64,000 nucleotides of DNA from Winslowiella arboricola (GTDB lineage Bacteria > Pseudomonadota > Gammaproteobacteria > Enterobacterales > Enterobacteriaceae), in assembly GCF_025527015.1 (NCBI RefSeq), contig NZ_JAODIM010000037.1, forward strand, positions 124,001-188,000, written 5' to 3'. Of the stretch, positions 18,321 through 29,372 are shown piece after piece; the stretch's first letter is position 1; the number at the start of each line of letters is the position of its first letter. The notes beneath the pieces are model-generated. The model saw only the letters and a list, made by a program, of their open reading frames with translations, was not told where the DNA came from and did no database searches. The translations under genes and the position numbers were made by a program.

Positions 18321-19348
18321 TCAGGATCTATCCTGAGCAACTCAGCGCGCAGCTTCGTGAGGGGCTGCGCGCCTGCTATCTGCTCTGTGGTAATGAACCG
18401 CTGTTACTGCAGGAAAGTCAGGACGTGGTGCGCGCCGCCGCGCAACAGCAGCAGTTTAGCGAACACTTCAGCGTTACCCTCGATGCCAGCACCGACTGGG
18501 ATGCCATCTACAGTACCTGCCAGGAACTGAGTTTGTTTGCCAGTCGCCAGACCTTGCTGTTGATCCTGCCGGAAAATGGCCCTAACGCGGCTATGGGCGA
18601 ACAGCTGGTCAAACTCTCCACCCTGCTGCATAGCGATATTCTGCTGATACTGCGCAGCAATAAGCTGACCAAAGCACAGGAAAACAGCGCCTGGTTTAAA
18701 GCCCTGAGCAGCAACGCCGTACTGGTTCCCTGCGTAACGCCGGAACAGGCGCAACTGCCGCGATGGGTGGTCAATCGGGCGAAGGCGATGAAGCTGACCC
18801 TCGATGATGCCGCTAATCAGCTGCTCTGCTACTGCTATGAGGGCAATCTGCTGGCGCTGTCGCAGGCGCTGGAACGTCTCTCGCTGCTGTGGCCGGATGG
18901 CAAACTGACGCTGCCGCGCGTGGAACAGGCGGTGAATGATGCGGCGCACTTTACGCCGTTTCACTGGGTCGACGCGCTGCTGGCCGGTAAAAGCAAACGT
19001 GCGCTGCATATTTTGCGACAAATGCAGGCGGAAGAGAGCGAGCCGGTAATTATGATCCGCACCCTGCAACGCGATATGATGATGTTGCTTACCCTGCAAC
19101 GTCAGATGCGCAGCACGCCGCTGCGTACGCTGTTTGATCAGCATCGCGTCTGGCAGAACCGTCGTCCGCTGTTTAGCGATGCGCTGCAACGTATCGACGC
19201 CCGCCAGCTGTTGCAGGCGATTCGTCTGTTAACCCGCATCGAACTGACCCTGAAACAGGATTACGGCCAGTCGTTATGGGCTGAACTGGAAACCCTGTCA
19301 CTGCTACTCTGTAATAAATCGTTTCCTGAGAGCTTCTGTGATGTCTGA
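18317..19348 (+). CDS. holA: DNA polymerase III delta subunit
   Basis: HolA is the clamp-opening wrench of the DnaX loader complex. It has 343 residues, the same as in E. coli, and begins [17 protein letters not shown]. It shows the AAA+-like N-terminal fold without a functional P-loop and a helical C-terminal collar. It overlaps lptE by 4 nt at its start and nadD by 8 nt at its end. Confidence 0.96.
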   Translation: MIRIYPEQLSAQLREGLRACYLLCGNEPLLLQESQDVVRAAAQQQQFSEHFSVTLDASTDWDAIYSTCQELSLFASRQTLLLILPENGPNAAMGEQLVKLSTLLHSDILLILRSNKLTKAQENSAWFKALSSNAVLVPCVTPEQAQLPRWVVNRAKAMKLTLDDAANQLLCYCYEGNLLALSQALERLSLLWPDGKLTLPRVEQAVNDAAHFTPFHWVDALLAGKSKRALHILRQMQAEESEPVIMIRTLQRDMMMLLTLQRQMRSTPLRTLFDQHRVWQNRRPLFSDALQRIDARQLLQAIRLLTRIELTLKQDYGQSLWAELETLSLLLCNKSFPESFCDV

Positions 19349-19994
19349 AACGACTGCGCTGCACGCCCTGTTTGGCGGCACTTTTGACCCAATCCATTTC
19401 GGCCATTTACGACCGGTCGAAGCGCTGGCGCGTCAGGTGGGTTTGCAGCAGGTAACGCTGCTGCCGAACAATGTGCCACCGCATCGTCCACAACCTGAAG
19501 CCTCTCCGGCGCAGCGTGTGGCGATGGTCAGGCTGGCGATTGCCGATCTGCCGCTGTTCCACCTTGATGAGCGCGAACTGCAACGCAGCACGCCTTCATG
19601 GACGGCAGACACCCTGGCGGAACTGCGCGCGGAGCGCGGCGACCAACAACCGCTGGCGTTTATCATCGGTCAGGATTCGCTGCTCAGCCTGCATAAATGG
19701 CATCGCTGGCAGGATCTGCTGTCGCTGTGCCATCTGCTGGTGTGCAAACGTCCGGGCTATGCGACACAGATGGAAAATGCCCGGCAGCAGCAGTGGCTCG
19801 ACAGCCATCTGACGCAGGATGCCCGCGCATTACAGCGCCAGCCCGCGGGCTTGATCTTCCTCGCCGACACGCCGTTGGTGGCCATCTCAGCGACGGAGAT
19901 CCGCCAGCGCCGCCAGCACGGGCAATCCTGCGATGACTTGTTACCTGCCGCAGTCACCGCATATATCAATCGTGAAGGGTTATACTCTCAGTGA
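19341..19994 (+). CDS. nadD: Nicotinate-nucleotide adenylyltransferase
   Basis: NadD joins nicotinate mononucleotide and ATP to form deamido-NAD. The nucleotidyltransferase motifs [12 protein letters not shown] (HxGH) and ISATEIRQR are present. The preferred start is ATG 19341 (217 residues); a GTG three bases earlier is also in frame. It overlaps the holA end. No separate ribosome site is clear, so translational coupling to holA is likely. Confidence 0.94.
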   Translation: MSETTALHALFGGTFDPIHFGHLRPVEALARQVGLQQVTLLPNNVPPHRPQPEASPAQRVAMVRLAIADLPLFHLDERELQRSTPSWTADTLAELRAERGDQQPLAFIIGQDSLLSLHKWHRWQDLLSLCHLLVCKRPGYATQMENARQQQWLDSHLTQDARALQRQPAGLIFLADTPLVAISATEIRQRRQHGQSCDDLLPAAVTAYINREGLYSQ

Positions 19995-20126
19995 TCGGGT
20001 CATGCTATACTTCGCCGCTAATTTTCAGGGCTATGGCCCCCAGATAAATCCTGTAACGGTTATCCGCGCCGCTAAACGCATAACGATGAGATAACCCGTC
20101 ACACACAACTACCCGAGGGGAACCTT

Positions 20127-20444
20127 TTGCAAGGTAAAGCACTCCAAGACTTCGTTATTGATAAGATTGATGATCTTAAAGGTCAGGATATCCTTTCTCT
20201 GGATGTTCAGGGCAAATCCAGTATCACCGACTGCATGATCATCTGTACCGGCACCTCAACCCGTCATGTGATGTCAATTGCTGACCATGTGGTGCAGGAA
20301 TCGCGTGCCGCAGGCATGATCCCACTGGGCGTTGAAGGCCAGACCCTCGCTGACTGGGTGGTTGTCGATCTGGGCGAAGTGATTGTCCATGTGATGCAGG
20401 AAGAGAGTCGTCGCCTGTATGAGCTGGAAAAACTCTGGGGTTAA
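20127..20444 (+). CDS. rsfS: Ribosomal silencing factor RsfS
   Basis: RsfS binds uL14 and blocks subunit joining in stationary phase. The start is TTG 20127, behind GAGGGGAACC, giving [21 protein letters not shown], which matches E. coli RsfS from its first residue; I believe the TTG start is shared. It has 105 residues. The rsfS-rlmH pair is separated by only 3 nt. A TATACT box stands upstream, near 20003. Confidence 0.95.
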   Translation: MQGKALQDFVIDKIDDLKGQDILSLDVQGKSSITDCMIICTGTSTRHVMSIADHVVQESRAAGMIPLGVEGQTLADWVVVDLGEVIVHVMQEESRRLYELEKLWG

Positions 20445-20447
20445 TGC

Positions 20448-20918
20448 GTGAAGTTGCAGCTTGTCGCCACAGGCACCAAAATGCCCGACTGGGTACAAAC
20501 CGGCTTTATGGAATACCTGCGCCGTTTTCCCCGGGATATGCCGCTGGAGCTGACGGAAGTGAGCGCCGGCAAACGTGGCAAAAATGCCGACATCACCCGC
20601 ATCCTCGATAAAGAGGGTGAGGCGATGCTGGCAGCGGTGGGCAAAGGCAATCGCATCGTCACCCTGGATATTCCGGGCCATCCGTGGGATACCCCGCAGC
20701 TGGCCGCCCAGCTTGAACGCTGGAAGCTCGACGGCAGAGATGTCAGCCTGTTAATTGGCGGCCCGGAAGGGCTGTCTCCCGCCTGCAAAGCTGCTGCTGA
20801 GCAGAGCTGGTCGCTCTCGGCACTGACCCTGCCCCATCCGCTGGTTCGCGTTTTGGTTGCTGAGAGTCTGTATCGCGCATGGAGTATTACTGCGAATCAT
20901 CCTTATCATCGTGAATAA
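20448..20918 (+). CDS. rlmH: 23S rRNA pseudouridine-1915 N3-methyltransferase
   Basis: RlmH is a SPOUT-class methyltransferase acting on m3Psi1915 of the 70S ribosome. It has 156 residues (E. coli 155), starts at GTG 20448, and has the trefoil-knot SAM segment [14 protein letters not shown] and a C-terminal [12 protein letters not shown]. In E. coli mrdA follows closely, but here a palindromic element of about 113 bp lies between them. Confidence 0.96.
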   Translation: MKLQLVATGTKMPDWVQTGFMEYLRRFPRDMPLELTEVSAGKRGKNADITRILDKEGEAMLAAVGKGNRIVTLDIPGHPWDTPQLAAQLERWKLDGRDVSLLIGGPEGLSPACKAAAEQSWSLSALTLPHPLVRVLVAESLYRAWSITANHPYHRE

Positions 20919-20923
20919 CCGAT

Positions 20924-21036
20924 ATACCCGTTATATTTCAAGTTGCAGGTGTGTTGGCTGCGCGGGCGGCGATAACGCCGCCCCTACAGAATGCATTTGC
21001 ATGCTGACTTCCTGTAGCCCGAAATATTTAGGGTAT
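20924..21036. mobile_element. Palindromic MITE-like element with a nested REP
   Basis: The left end (from 20924) reads ATACCCGTTATATTTCAAGT; the right end, read on the other strand from 21036, reads ATACCCTAAATATTTCGGGC. Both then continue to a CAGG-type run, making terminal inverted repeats of roughly 26 nt with scattered mismatches. The ends resemble the long palindromic intergenic repeats of Yersinia, Serratia and related genera. The interior holds a REP copy, GGGCGGCGATAACGCCGCCC (20964-20983). No ORF is present. Confidence 0.6.
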
Positions 21037-21065
21037 AGCTCTAACCGGATATAAATAAGCAGCGG

Positions 21066-22970
21066 ATGAAATTACAACGTAACTCTTTTCGTGACTACTC
21101 TGCCGAACAATCGCTCTTTGTGCGGCGTGCGCTGGTCGCTTTTTTTGGCATTCTGATTCTCTCCAGCATTCTGGTGGTCAATTTGTACCACCTGCAGATC
21201 CTGCGTTTTGACGATTACAGCACCCGCTCCAATCAAAACCGCATCAAACTGGTTCCCGTCGCCCCCAGCCGCGGCATGATTTACGATCGTAACGGCATTC
21301 CGCTGGCGCTGAATCGCACCATCTATCAGGTCGAACTGGTGCCGGAAAAGGTTGATAACCTGAAGCAGACGCTGGAAGATTTGCGAACAGTGGTCGATCT
21401 TACCGATGACGATATCGACGCCTTTGAAAAAGAGCGTAAGCGCTCGCGGCGTTTTACCTCCATCGCGGTGAAAACCGGCCTGAATGATGTACAGGTGGCG
21501 CGTTTTGCGGTGAACCAGTACCGTTTCCCCGGTGTGGAAGTGAAAGGCTACCAGCGCCGTTACTACCCTTATGGCTCCGCCCTCACCCATGTAATCGGCT
21601 ATGTCTCCAAAATCAATGACCGCGATGTCGAACGTCTCGACAGCGAGGGCAAATGGCCGAACTATGCCGCAACCCACGATATCGGCAAGCTGGGCGTTGA
21701 GCGCTATTACGAAGATCTGCTGCATGGCAAAACCGGCTACGAAGAGGTGGAAGTTAATAACCGTGGCCGCGTCATTCGCCAGCTGCATGAGCAGTCGCCA
21801 CAGGCCGGACGCGATATTACGCTGACCATCGACCTGCATCTGCAACAGTATATTGAAACCCTGCTGGCGGGCAGCCGCGCGGCGGTGGTGGTCAGCGATC
21901 CACGCACCGGCGAGCTGCTGGCGCTGGTATCGATGCCAAGTTATGACCCGAATCTGTTTGTCGACGGTATCTCCAGTGGCGACTACAACCGCCTGCTGCA
22001 CGATGAAAACCGTCCACTGATCAACCGCGCCACTCAGGGGACTTACCCTCCAGCGTCAACGGTAAAACCGTATGTGGCGGTATCGGCGCTGAGCGCCGGG
22101 GTGATTAACCGCAGCACCAGCCTGTTTGACCCCGGCTGGTGGCAGTTACCAGGATCGGAGAAGCGCTATCGTGACTGGAAACGCTGGGGTCATGGCCGCC
22201 TGAACGTCACCAAGTCGCTGGAAGAGTCAGCGGATACCTTCTTCTATCAGGTGGCATACGATATGGGTATTGATCGGCTGGCCGAATGGATGAGTAAATT
22301 TGGTTACGGCCATCTTACCGGCATCGATTTATCCGAAGAGTACGCCGGGATTATGCCGACCCGCGACTGGAAGATGAAACGCTTTAAAAAACCGTGGTAT
22401 CAGGGTGACACCATTCCGGTCGGCATTGGTCAGGGTTACTGGACCGCCACCCCGGTACAGATGAATAAAGCGATGATGACGCTGATCAACGACGGCATCG
22501 TTAAAGTTCCGCATCTGCTGCGCTCAACCCGCGAAAACAATGTCCAGGTGCCTTATAAACAGGCGGATCATCCACCGATTGGCGATATTCACTCCGGTTA
22601 CTGGGAAATTGCCAAAGATGGTATGTACGGCGTGGCTAACCGGCCAAACGGCACCGCGCATAAAAGTTTTGCCGATGCGCCGTATAAAATCGCCGCCAAA
22701 TCCGGTACCGCGCAGGTGTATGGCCTGAAAGCCAATGAAACGTATAACGCCCATAAAATTGCTGAGCGGTTGCGTGACCACAAACTGATGACCGCATTTG
22801 CGCCTTACGACAAACCGCGCGTCGCAGTCACTATAATTCTCGAAAACGGCGGCGCTGGCCCGGCGGTAGGGACTATTATGCGTCAGATCCTCGACCACAT
22901 TATGCTGGGCGATAACAATACCGAGCTACCTGATGCACCACCGGTGCCATCCGGCTATGAGGGCGAATAA
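21066..22970 (+). CDS. mrdA: Penicillin-binding protein 2 (elongasome transpeptidase)
   Basis: PBP2 cross-links peptidoglycan during cell elongation. One N-terminal membrane anchor (about 18-45) precedes the periplasmic pedestal and the transpeptidase domain. The active-site Ser331 is in STVKPY, the SxN-type motif in SADTFF, and the KSGTA motif near the C-terminus. It has 634 residues (E. coli 633). It lies 2 nt before mrdB, its membrane partner. Confidence 0.97.
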   Translation: MKLQRNSFRDYSAEQSLFVRRALVAFFGILILSSILVVNLYHLQILRFDDYSTRSNQNRIKLVPVAPSRGMIYDRNGIPLALNRTIYQVELVPEKVDNLKQTLEDLRTVVDLTDDDIDAFEKERKRSRRFTSIAVKTGLNDVQVARFAVNQYRFPGVEVKGYQRRYYPYGSALTHVIGYVSKINDRDVERLDSEGKWPNYAATHDIGKLGVERYYEDLLHGKTGYEEVEVNNRGRVIRQLHEQSPQAGRDITLTIDLHLQQYIETLLAGSRAAVVVSDPRTGELLALVSMPSYDPNLFVDGISSGDYNRLLHDENRPLINRATQGTYPPASTVKPYVAVSALSAGVINRSTSLFDPGWWQLPGSEKRYRDWKRWGHGRLNVTKSLEESADTFFYQVAYDMGIDRLAEWMSKFGYGHLTGIDLSEEYAGIMPTRDWKMKRFKKPWYQGDTIPVGIGQGYWTATPVQMNKAMMTLINDGIVKVPHLLRSTRENNVQVPYKQADHPPIGDIHSGYWEIAKDGMYGVANRPNGTAHKSFADAPYKIAAKSGTAQVYGLKANETYNAHKIAERLRDHKLMTAFAPYDKPRVAVTIILENGGAGPAVGTIMRQILDHIMLGDNNTELPDAPPVPSGYEGE

Positions 22971-22972
22971 TC

Positions 22973-24091
22973 ATGTCAATGAACGATAGCCCGCAAAAGC
23001 GTACCATCTGGACCAGGCTGCATATCGACCCGATCTTTCTGGTGATTATCACCGGTCTGCTGGCCTACAGTGCGTTAGTGATGTGGAGCGCCAGCGGGCA
23101 GGATCCGGGCATGATGGAGCGCAAGCTCGGTCAGATTGTAATGGGCCTGGTAATTATGATTGTAATGGCGCAGGTGCCACCGCGGGTCTACGAAGGCTGG
23201 GCGCCCTATCTGTATATTGTCTGTGTGCTGCTGCTGGTGGCGGTCGATGTCTTTGGCCAGATCAGTAAAGGCGCGCAGCGCTGGCTCGATCTCGGCTTTG
23301 TGCGTTTCCAGCCGTCGGAGATCGCTAAAATCGCCGTGCCGCTGATGGTGGCGCGCTTTATTAACCGCGATGTGTGTCCGCCCTCACTGAAAAATACCGC
23401 TATCGCGTTAATTCTGATCTTTATGCCAACCCTGCTGGTGGCGGCGCAACCCGATCTCGGCACCTCAATTCTGATTGCCGCTTCAGGCCTGTTTGTGCTG
23501 TTCCTGTCAGGTATGAGCTGGAAGCTGATTGGCGTAGCCGTACTGCTGGTGGCGGCCTTTATCCCGATCCTGTGGTTCTTCCTGATGCACGACTATCAGC
23601 GCGACCGCGTGATGATGCTGCTCGATCCGGAAAGCGACCCGTTAGGCGCCGGTTACCATATTATTCAGTCGAAGATCGCTATTGGTTCCGGCGGCCTGCG
23701 CGGCAAGGGCTGGCTGCATGGCACCCAGTCACAGCTGGAGTTTCTGCCCGAACGCCACACCGACTTTATCTTTGCGGTTCTGGCGGAGGAGCTGGGCCTG
23801 GTCGGGGTGCTGATCCTGCTGGCGCTTTATCTGGTGCTGATTATGCGCGGGCTGATGATCGCCGCACGTGCGCAGACTACCTTTGGCCGCGTGATGGCCG
23901 GAGGCTTAATGCTGATTCTGTTTGTCTATGTTTTTGTTAACATTGGCATGGTTAGTGGTATCTTACCGGTAGTTGGCGTACCTTTACCGCTGGTCAGTTA
24001 CGGTGGCTCCGCCCTGATAGTACTTATGGCCGGATTTGGCATTGTGATGTCGATCCATACTCATCGAAAAATGTTGTCAAAAAGCGTTTAA
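22973..24091 (+). CDS. mrdB: Peptidoglycan glycosyltransferase RodA
   Basis: RodA is the SEDS glycosyltransferase paired with PBP2 in rod-shape growth. It has 372 residues and about ten membrane spans. The conserved SEDS signature [25 protein letters not shown] lies near the C-terminus. It may begin at Met 22973 or at the second Met, 22979. It is followed 10 nt later by rlpA, forming mrdA-mrdB-rlpA. Confidence 0.97.
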   Translation: MSMNDSPQKRTIWTRLHIDPIFLVIITGLLAYSALVMWSASGQDPGMMERKLGQIVMGLVIMIVMAQVPPRVYEGWAPYLYIVCVLLLVAVDVFGQISKGAQRWLDLGFVRFQPSEIAKIAVPLMVARFINRDVCPPSLKNTAIALILIFMPTLLVAAQPDLGTSILIAASGLFVLFLSGMSWKLIGVAVLLVAAFIPILWFFLMHDYQRDRVMMLLDPESDPLGAGYHIIQSKIAIGSGGLRGKGWLHGTQSQLEFLPERHTDFIFAVLAEELGLVGVLILLALYLVLIMRGLMIAARAQTTFGRVMAGGLMLILFVYVFVNIGMVSGILPVVGVPLPLVSYGGSALIVLMAGFGIVMSIHTHRKMLSKSV

Positions 24092-24101
24092 GAGGCTTCA
24101 C

Positions 24102-25217
24102 ATGCGTAAGGATTGGCTTTGGATTGGCGCGGCATCACTGCTTCTGGCGGCCTGTACCACTGAGCAACAGCAGTCACCTGCACCACAGCAACCGGCGTAT
24201 AATGGCCCGGTGGTGGAAATTGGCGGTGTCGAACCGCGCTATGAACCGATTAATCCCGGCACCAGTCAGGATTACGCGGTCAATGGCAAGACTTACCGCA
24301 TCGTAAAAGATCCGTCGAACTTCAGCGAAACCGGGCTGGCGGCCTGGTATGGCGATGAAGCGGGCGGCAACCAGACGGCGATCGGTGAAACCTTTGATCC
24401 CAATGCCCTGACGGCTGCGCATCCGACCCTGCCGCTGCCGAGCTATGTGCGCGTCACCAATATCGCCAACGGTCGCCAGATTGTGGTGCGGGTTAACGAT
24501 CGCGGTCCTTACACTTCAGGACGGATTATTGACCTGTCGCGGGCGGCGGGCGAGCGTCTGAATATTTCCAATAACACCAAAGTCCGCGTCGATTATATTA
24601 AGGTCGCGCCGGATGGATCAGTTTCCGGCCCGGGCACCGTTGGCACCACGGTTGCCAAACAGAGCTATGCCCTGCCCTCACGCCCGGATATTGCCGGTGG
24701 CATGACGGTAATGGGTGGCGCTGCCGCGACCACTGACAGCCAGCCGCAGTCACAGCCGGTCGCCCAGTCATCCGATAACAGCCTGCCGGTAGATAACCAG
24801 ACACTGAGCAGCGATGACTCGATGGGCGCGCCGGTACGTAGCGGCGGATTCCTTGGCGCTCCGACACCACTGCGTACTGGCGTGCTGGAAGGCAGCGAGC
24901 CGCAACCCGCAGTCAGTCAGCCCGCAGCGGCCGCCGCCGCTGCACCGGTCGCTCACTCTGGCGCCCGTGCGATCGCTTCGGGTTCCGGTTATGTGGTGCA
25001 GGTCGGCGCGCTTAGCGATGGCGCCCGTGCACGCAGCTGGGCGCAGTCACTGAGTCAGCGCTTTGGCGTCCCGGGTAACGTTGCCGCCAGCGGCAATGTG
25101 TATCGCGTCCAGTTAGGTCCATTCAGCAATCGCCAACAGGCCGCTGCGCTGCAGCAGCGCCTGTCCACCGAAGCTCAGCAGCAATCATTTATCACAGTCG
25201 CACCAGGCGGAATGTAA
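24102..25217 (+). CDS. rlpA: Septal-ring lytic transglycosylase RlpA
   Basis: RlpA is an outer-membrane lipoprotein with a lipobox ending LLAAC (Cys18). The double-psi beta-barrel domain follows (about 75-170; GLAAWYGDEAGGNQTAIGE and VRVNDRGPY). A long Ser/Gln/Ala/Pro-rich linker leads to the C-terminal SPOR domain (about 296-371), which binds denuded septal glycan. It has 371 residues (E. coli 362). Some homologues cleave denuded glycan; activity in this species is inferred. Confidence 0.95.
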   Translation: MRKDWLWIGAASLLLAACTTEQQQSPAPQQPAYNGPVVEIGGVEPRYEPINPGTSQDYAVNGKTYRIVKDPSNFSETGLAAWYGDEAGGNQTAIGETFDPNALTAAHPTLPLPSYVRVTNIANGRQIVVRVNDRGPYTSGRIIDLSRAAGERLNISNNTKVRVDYIKVAPDGSVSGPGTVGTTVAKQSYALPSRPDIAGGMTVMGGAAATTDSQPQSQPVAQSSDNSLPVDNQTLSSDDSMGAPVRSGGFLGAPTPLRTGVLEGSEPQPAVSQPAAAAAAAPVAHSGARAIASGSGYVVQVGALSDGARARSWAQSLSQRFGVPGNVAASGNVYRVQLGPFSNRQQAAALQQRLSTEAQQQSFITVAPGGM

Positions 25218-25364
25218 TTCTGCATGTGCCCGCGCCACTGGTTAGCAGACGGTAATGTAACGTCTGTTAACAAGTGAGGCGCAAAGTCGGGTGCCTGTAA
25301 AATATGCATTTGCTATAGTGAGTCACTTTTTTAACTTAACTCCACGGATGTTGTTGTCCCAAAC

Positions 25365-26576
25365 ATGAACACTCAGACACCTTCTCGTTTTCTCAAACGC
25401 CTGACAGTGGGTTCACTGATCGCGCTCAGCATCACCACCTTCGCCCATGCCGAAGATGTTAATCTGAAAACCATGATTCCTGGCGTGCCGGATATCGATG
25501 CGGAAGCTTATGTCCTGATCGACTACAACTCAGGTAAGGTGCTGGCGGAAAAAAATGCTGACGCCCGTCGTGACCCGGCCAGTCTGACCAAAATGATGAC
25601 CAGCTATGTTATTGGTCAGGCGGTTAAAGCAGGCAAAATCCATCAGGATGATATGGTTACCGTGGGTCAGGATGCCTGGGCAACCGGTAATCCGGTGTTC
25701 AAAGGCTCCTCTCTGATGTTCCTGAAGCCAGGCGACCGCGTGCCGGTTTCCCAGCTGACACGCGGTATCGTGCTGCAATCGGGCAACGACGCCTGTGTGG
25801 CGATGGCCGATTATGTCGCAGGAAGCCAGGACGCGTTTGTTGGCCTGATGAACAACTACGTAAAAGCGCTGGGTCTGCAAAATACCCACTTCCAGACGGT
25901 GCATGGTCTGGATGCGGAAGGCCAGTTCAGCTCGGCGCGCGATATGGCGTTGATCGGTCAGGCACTGATCCGAGATGTGCCGGAAGAGTACGCGGTCTAT
26001 AAAGAGAAAGAGTTCACCTTTAATAATATCCGTCAGATGAACCGTAACGGTTTGCTGTGGGACACCAGCCTGACCGTTGATGGCATCAAAACCGGCCATA
26101 CCAATGCGGCAGGTTACAACCTGGTGGCGTCGGCGACCGAAGGTCAGATGCGCTTAATCTCGGCGGTAATGGGCGGCCATACCTATAAAGGTCGCGAAAC
26201 CGAGAGCAAAAAACTGCTGACCTGGGGCTTCCGTTTCTTTGAAACTGTGGCGCCACTGAAAGCCGGTAAAGAGTTTGCTTCTGAGCCAGTCTGGTTTGGT
26301 AACAGCGATCGCGTGATGCTGGGCGTGGAGAAAGATGCTTATCTGACCATTCCTCGTGGCCGCATGAAAGATCTGAAAGCCAGCTATGTGCTGACCAATA
26401 CCGAACTGCACGCCCCGTTGCAGAAAAACCAGGTAGTTGGCAGCATCAACTTCCAGCTGGACGGCAAAACCATCGACCAGCGCCCGCTGGTGGTGCTGAA
26501 CGAAGTGCAGGAAGGCAACTTCTTTGGCCGTATCGTGGATTACATCAAACTGATGTTCCACCACTGGTTCGGTTAA
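25365..26576 (+). CDS. dacA: D-alanyl-D-alanine carboxypeptidase PBP5
   Basis: PBP5 trims the terminal D-Ala of pentapeptide stems. It has 403 residues, as in E. coli. A signal peptide of about 29 residues ends ..THFAHA-type before EDVN. Catalytic Ser73 and Lys76 are in SLTK, SGN is in [10 protein letters not shown] and KTG in GIKTGHT. The C-terminal amphipathic helix ([13 protein letters not shown]) anchors it to the inner membrane. It is transcribed alone, with a possible TATAGT -10 box near 25314. Confidence 0.97.
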   Translation: MNTQTPSRFLKRLTVGSLIALSITTFAHAEDVNLKTMIPGVPDIDAEAYVLIDYNSGKVLAEKNADARRDPASLTKMMTSYVIGQAVKAGKIHQDDMVTVGQDAWATGNPVFKGSSLMFLKPGDRVPVSQLTRGIVLQSGNDACVAMADYVAGSQDAFVGLMNNYVKALGLQNTHFQTVHGLDAEGQFSSARDMALIGQALIRDVPEEYAVYKEKEFTFNNIRQMNRNGLLWDTSLTVDGIKTGHTNAAGYNLVASATEGQMRLISAVMGGHTYKGRETESKKLLTWGFRFFETVAPLKAGKEFASEPVWFGNSDRVMLGVEKDAYLTIPRGRMKDLKASYVLTNTELHAPLQKNQVVGSINFQLDGKTIDQRPLVVLNEVQEGNFFGRIVDYIKLMFHHWFG

Positions 26577-26607
26577 TCTGACGGTTGCGGTCCATCAGAA
26601 CGTGTAG

Positions 26608-26627
26608 GGGCGGCGCTCTCGCCGCCC
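26608..26627. repeat. REP-like palindrome after dacA
   Basis: GGGCGGCGCTCTCGCCGCCC, preceded by GTAGG and followed by GTGC, is placed 32 nt past the dacA stop. The loop reads CTCT, a one-base variant of TTCT. Confidence 0.82.
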
Positions 26628-26691
26628 GTGCTGATTATTTCCCGGCACTTGATAATTTCAGCCAGAAACCCCATATAATAACTATCAGTAA

Positions 26692-26720
26692 ACTCCCGCT
26701 GCGGCGGGAGTCCTCGTTTT
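26692..26720 (+). terminator. Hairpin upstream of ybeD
   Basis: ACTCCCGC pairs with GCGGGAGT across a short GC loop (26692-26711), followed by CCTCGTTTT. It probably ends dacA transcripts or attenuates read-through into ybeD, which starts 18 nt further on. Confidence 0.7.
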
Positions 26721-26737
26721 AGCGCACCGGAGCATTT

Positions 26738-27001
26738 ATGAAAACCAATCTGAAAGAACTACTTGAATTTCCCTGCATCTTTCCCTTTAAAGTGATGGGA
26801 TTGGCGCAGCCAGAGTTGGTTGATCAAGTGGTTGAAGTAGTGCAACGTCATGCACCAGGCGATTACACCCCGGAAGTTAAACCGAGCAGCAAAGGTAACT
26901 ACCACTCCGTGTCGATCACCATTAACGCCACCCATATCGAGCAAATCGAAATTCTTTACGAAGAATTAGGTAAAATCGAAATCGTTCGTATGGTGCTGTA
27001 A
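26738..27001 (+). CDS. ybeD: DUF493 protein YbeD
   Basis: A small cytosolic protein of 87 residues, identical in length to E. coli YbeD, with an ACT-like alpha/beta fold. It begins [21 protein letters not shown], with GGAGC upstream. It lies between dacA and lipB, as in E. coli. Its role is not established; a link to lipoate metabolism is suggested by position only. Confidence 0.94.
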   Translation: MKTNLKELLEFPCIFPFKVMGLAQPELVDQVVEVVQRHAPGDYTPEVKPSSKGNYHSVSITINATHIEQIEILYEELGKIEIVRMVL

Positions 27002-27083
27002 GCGCCTCTTGCGGTAAAGGGCGATAGCTCTCGCTCTTTACCGACGTTATACTGCCCTTCTGTTTGTCAGCCGGACTCACGTT

Positions 27084-27743
27084 TTGCATCAAGACACCAT
27101 CATCGTTCGCCAGCTGGGACTACACCCGTGGCAACCTGTTTCGCAAGCTATGCATCAGTTTACCGATCGGCGCAGTGCCGACACGCCTGATGAACTCTGG
27201 CTGGTCGAGCACCCGGCGGTATTTACCCAGGGTCAGGCGGGTAAAACCGAACATCTGCTGATGACCGGCGATATTCCGGTGGTCCAGAGCGATCGCGGCG
27301 GCCAGGTAACCTATCACGGTCCGGGCCAGCAGGTGATGTATGTACTCATCGATCTGAAGCGCCGTAAGCTTGGCGTCCGCCAGCTGGTCACCGCTATTGA
27401 ACAAACCGTAGTCGATACGCTGGCACACTTTGGCGTCACGGCCAGCGCGCGCGCGGATGCCCCCGGCGTCTATGTCGACGGCAAAAAAATCTGCTCTCTT
27501 GGCCTGCGCATTCGCCAGGGTTGCTCATTTCATGGTCTGGCGCTCAATATCCGTATGGACCTGGCGCCCTTCCTGCGCATTAACCCCTGTGGCTATGCCG
27601 GACTGGAGATGACTCAGCTGAGCGCCTTCCAGCCAGAGATTACGCTGGCAGAAGTGCAACCGGTACTGGTCGATAAATTTGTCACGCTGCTGGCCATCGG
27701 TGGTGCGGAATATCGTGAAACGCAGGAATTAAGCCAGCTGTAA
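27084..27743 (+). CDS. lipB: Octanoyl-[ACP]:protein N-octanoyltransferase
   Basis: LipB moves octanoate from acyl carrier protein to lipoyl domains. Starting at TTG 27084 (the same rare start I recall for E. coli) the protein has 219 residues. The [12 protein letters not shown] substrate loop, the catalytic Lys135 in [11 protein letters not shown] and Cys169 in INPCGYAG are all present and keep E. coli numbering. The C-terminus is about six residues longer than in E. coli. Confidence 0.95.
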   Translation: MHQDTIIVRQLGLHPWQPVSQAMHQFTDRRSADTPDELWLVEHPAVFTQGQAGKTEHLLMTGDIPVVQSDRGGQVTYHGPGQQVMYVLIDLKRRKLGVRQLVTAIEQTVVDTLAHFGVTASARADAPGVYVDGKKICSLGLRIRQGCSFHGLALNIRMDLAPFLRINPCGYAGLEMTQLSAFQPEITLAEVQPVLVDKFVTLLAIGGAEYRETQELSQL

Positions 27744-27922
27744 TCTGTAGCCATCTGTGCTGCTTTACAATTATGCAACGTTTTCCCTTCTTCCCGTACT
27801 GCTTGTCAGGCGGCGAGATGATATAATTTTTGCGCTTTTATCAAAAAAAGTTGAAATACATAGCAACCCGTTGAGTTGCAAGATGATTTCAGAACGCAAT
27901 CCAAATTGGAACCTGCAAGCTT

Positions 27923-28888
27923 ATGAGTAAACCTATACTGATGGAACGCGGCGTTAAGTATCGCGACGCAGACAAAATGGCACTGATCCCGGTAAAAACC
28001 GTGATGACTGAACGGCCTGAGATGTTAAGAAAGCCGGAGTGGATGAAAATCAAACTGCCTGCTGACTCAACCCGGATTCAGGGCATCAAAGCCGCAATGC
28101 GTAAAAACGGTCTGCACTCCGTCTGTGAGGAAGCCTCCTGCCCTAACCTTTCCGAGTGTTTTAACCACGGCACCGCCACCTTTATGATCCTCGGCGCCAT
28201 CTGCACCCGCCGCTGCCCGTTCTGCGATGTGGCGCATGGTCGTCCGCTGACGCCTGATGCCAACGAGCCAGGCAAACTGGCGCAGACTATCGCCGATATG
28301 GCGCTGCGCTATGTGGTGATCACCTCAGTGGACCGTGATGATTTACGTGATGGCGGCGCACAGCATTTCGTCGACTGTATCAGCGCCATCCGCGAAAAAA
28401 GCCCGAATATTAAAATTGAAACCCTGGTGCCCGACTTCCGTGGCCGTATGGACCGCGCGCTGGAAATTCTGGTGCAAACACCGCCAGATGTGTTTAACCA
28501 CAATCTGGAAAACGTGCCACGCGTCTACCGCCAGGTGCGTCCGGGCGCAAACTACGACTGGTCGCTGAAACTGCTGGAACGCTTTAAAGAAGCGCATCCG
28601 CAAATACCAACCAAGTCTGGTCTGATGGTTGGCCTTGGCGAAACCAATGCCGAAATCGTTGAAGTGATGCGCGATCTACGCCGTCATGGTGTCACCATGC
28701 TAACGCTGGGCCAGTATCTGCAGCCAAGCCGCCACCATCTGCCGGTTCAGCGCTACGTCAGTCCGGCTGAGTTTGATGAGATGAAAGAAGAAGCGCTGGC
28801 GATGGGCTTTACCCACGCTGCCTGCGGTCCGTTTGTCCGCTCTTCCTACCACGCCGATTTGCAGGCGAAAGGAATGGAAGTGAAATAA
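27923..28888 (+). CDS. lipA: Lipoyl synthase
   Basis: LipA inserts two sulphurs into octanoyl-lysine. It has 321 residues, as in E. coli. The auxiliary-cluster cysteines are in [12 protein letters not shown], and the radical-SAM CxxxCxxC is in CTRRCPFC. The C-terminal serine ligand lies in the VRSSYHAD segment. The 179-nt gap from lipB carries its own promoter region; no gene is visible there. Confidence 0.97.
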   Translation: MSKPILMERGVKYRDADKMALIPVKTVMTERPEMLRKPEWMKIKLPADSTRIQGIKAAMRKNGLHSVCEEASCPNLSECFNHGTATFMILGAICTRRCPFCDVAHGRPLTPDANEPGKLAQTIADMALRYVVITSVDRDDLRDGGAQHFVDCISAIREKSPNIKIETLVPDFRGRMDRALEILVQTPPDVFNHNLENVPRVYRQVRPGANYDWSLKLLERFKEAHPQIPTKSGLMVGLGETNAEIVEVMRDLRRHGVTMLTLGQYLQPSRHHLPVQRYVSPAEFDEMKEEALAMGFTHAACGPFVRSSYHADLQAKGMEVK

Positions 28889-28901
28889 GGGCAACGCCCA
28901 T

Positions 28902-28929
28902 GCACGGGCGGCGTTCTCGCCGCCCGTGC
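28902..28929. repeat. REP-like palindrome after lipA
   Basis: A perfect 12-bp-arm hairpin extending the core GGGCGGCGTTCTCGCCGCCC (28906-28925) with GCAC and GTGC at its ends. It begins 13 nt after the lipA stop codon. Confidence 0.85.
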
Positions 28930-28969
28930 TAATCATTACAACGGCAGCCGATAACGGCTCCCCTGGAGT

Positions 28970-29010
28970 AAAAAAAAAGAACCGGTTGCCTGTGGCTGCC
29001 GGTTCTTTTG
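28970..29010. terminator. Bidirectional terminator between lipA and tatE
   Basis: AGAACCGG (28978-28985) pairs with CCGGTTCT (28999-29006). An A-run precedes and a T-run follows, so it can stop both lipA and the convergent tatE. Confidence 0.85.
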
Positions 29011-29054
29011 TCTGAATAGCTGTAACCAGTGGTTACATTTGTCTCGACGTCAAT

Positions 29055-29258
29055 TTACTCTTTATGAGTAACGCGATCGGCCGTGGCATCTTCAGGGGTG
29101 GTTTTCTTAGCGGCAGAGTCATCTTCACTCATGGCTTTTTTGAAGCCTTTAATCGCTGAGCCCAGATCACCGCCAAGAGAGCGTAACTTATTGGTACCAA
29201 ATAGCAGCACGATTAACGCACCGATAATCAGCAATTTGGCAATACTGATACCTTCCAT
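29055..29258 (-). CDS. tatE: Sec-independent translocase protein TatE
   Basis: A TatA paralogue of 67 residues, the same length as E. coli TatE. The short N-terminal membrane helix ([19 protein letters not shown]) leads into the amphipathic helix [20 protein letters not shown] and a charged tail ending VTHKE. It can substitute for TatA in the TatBC complex. It follows lipA in the usual order, but ybeM is now separated from it by an ABC transporter. Confidence 0.95.
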   Translation of the reverse strand: MEGISIAKLLIIGALIVLLFGTNKLRSLGGDLGSAIKGFKKAMSEDDSAAKKTTPEDATADRVTHKE

Positions 29259-29372
29259 AACACCTTCTTATTAACCATAGCAATCACCTGTCTGCGCTAT
29301 TAACGCGCAGTTAAGCGCGCAATACAATAGCAATCTGTAACAGAGTAAGATCGGGCGCGTGTCCGCCAATAA

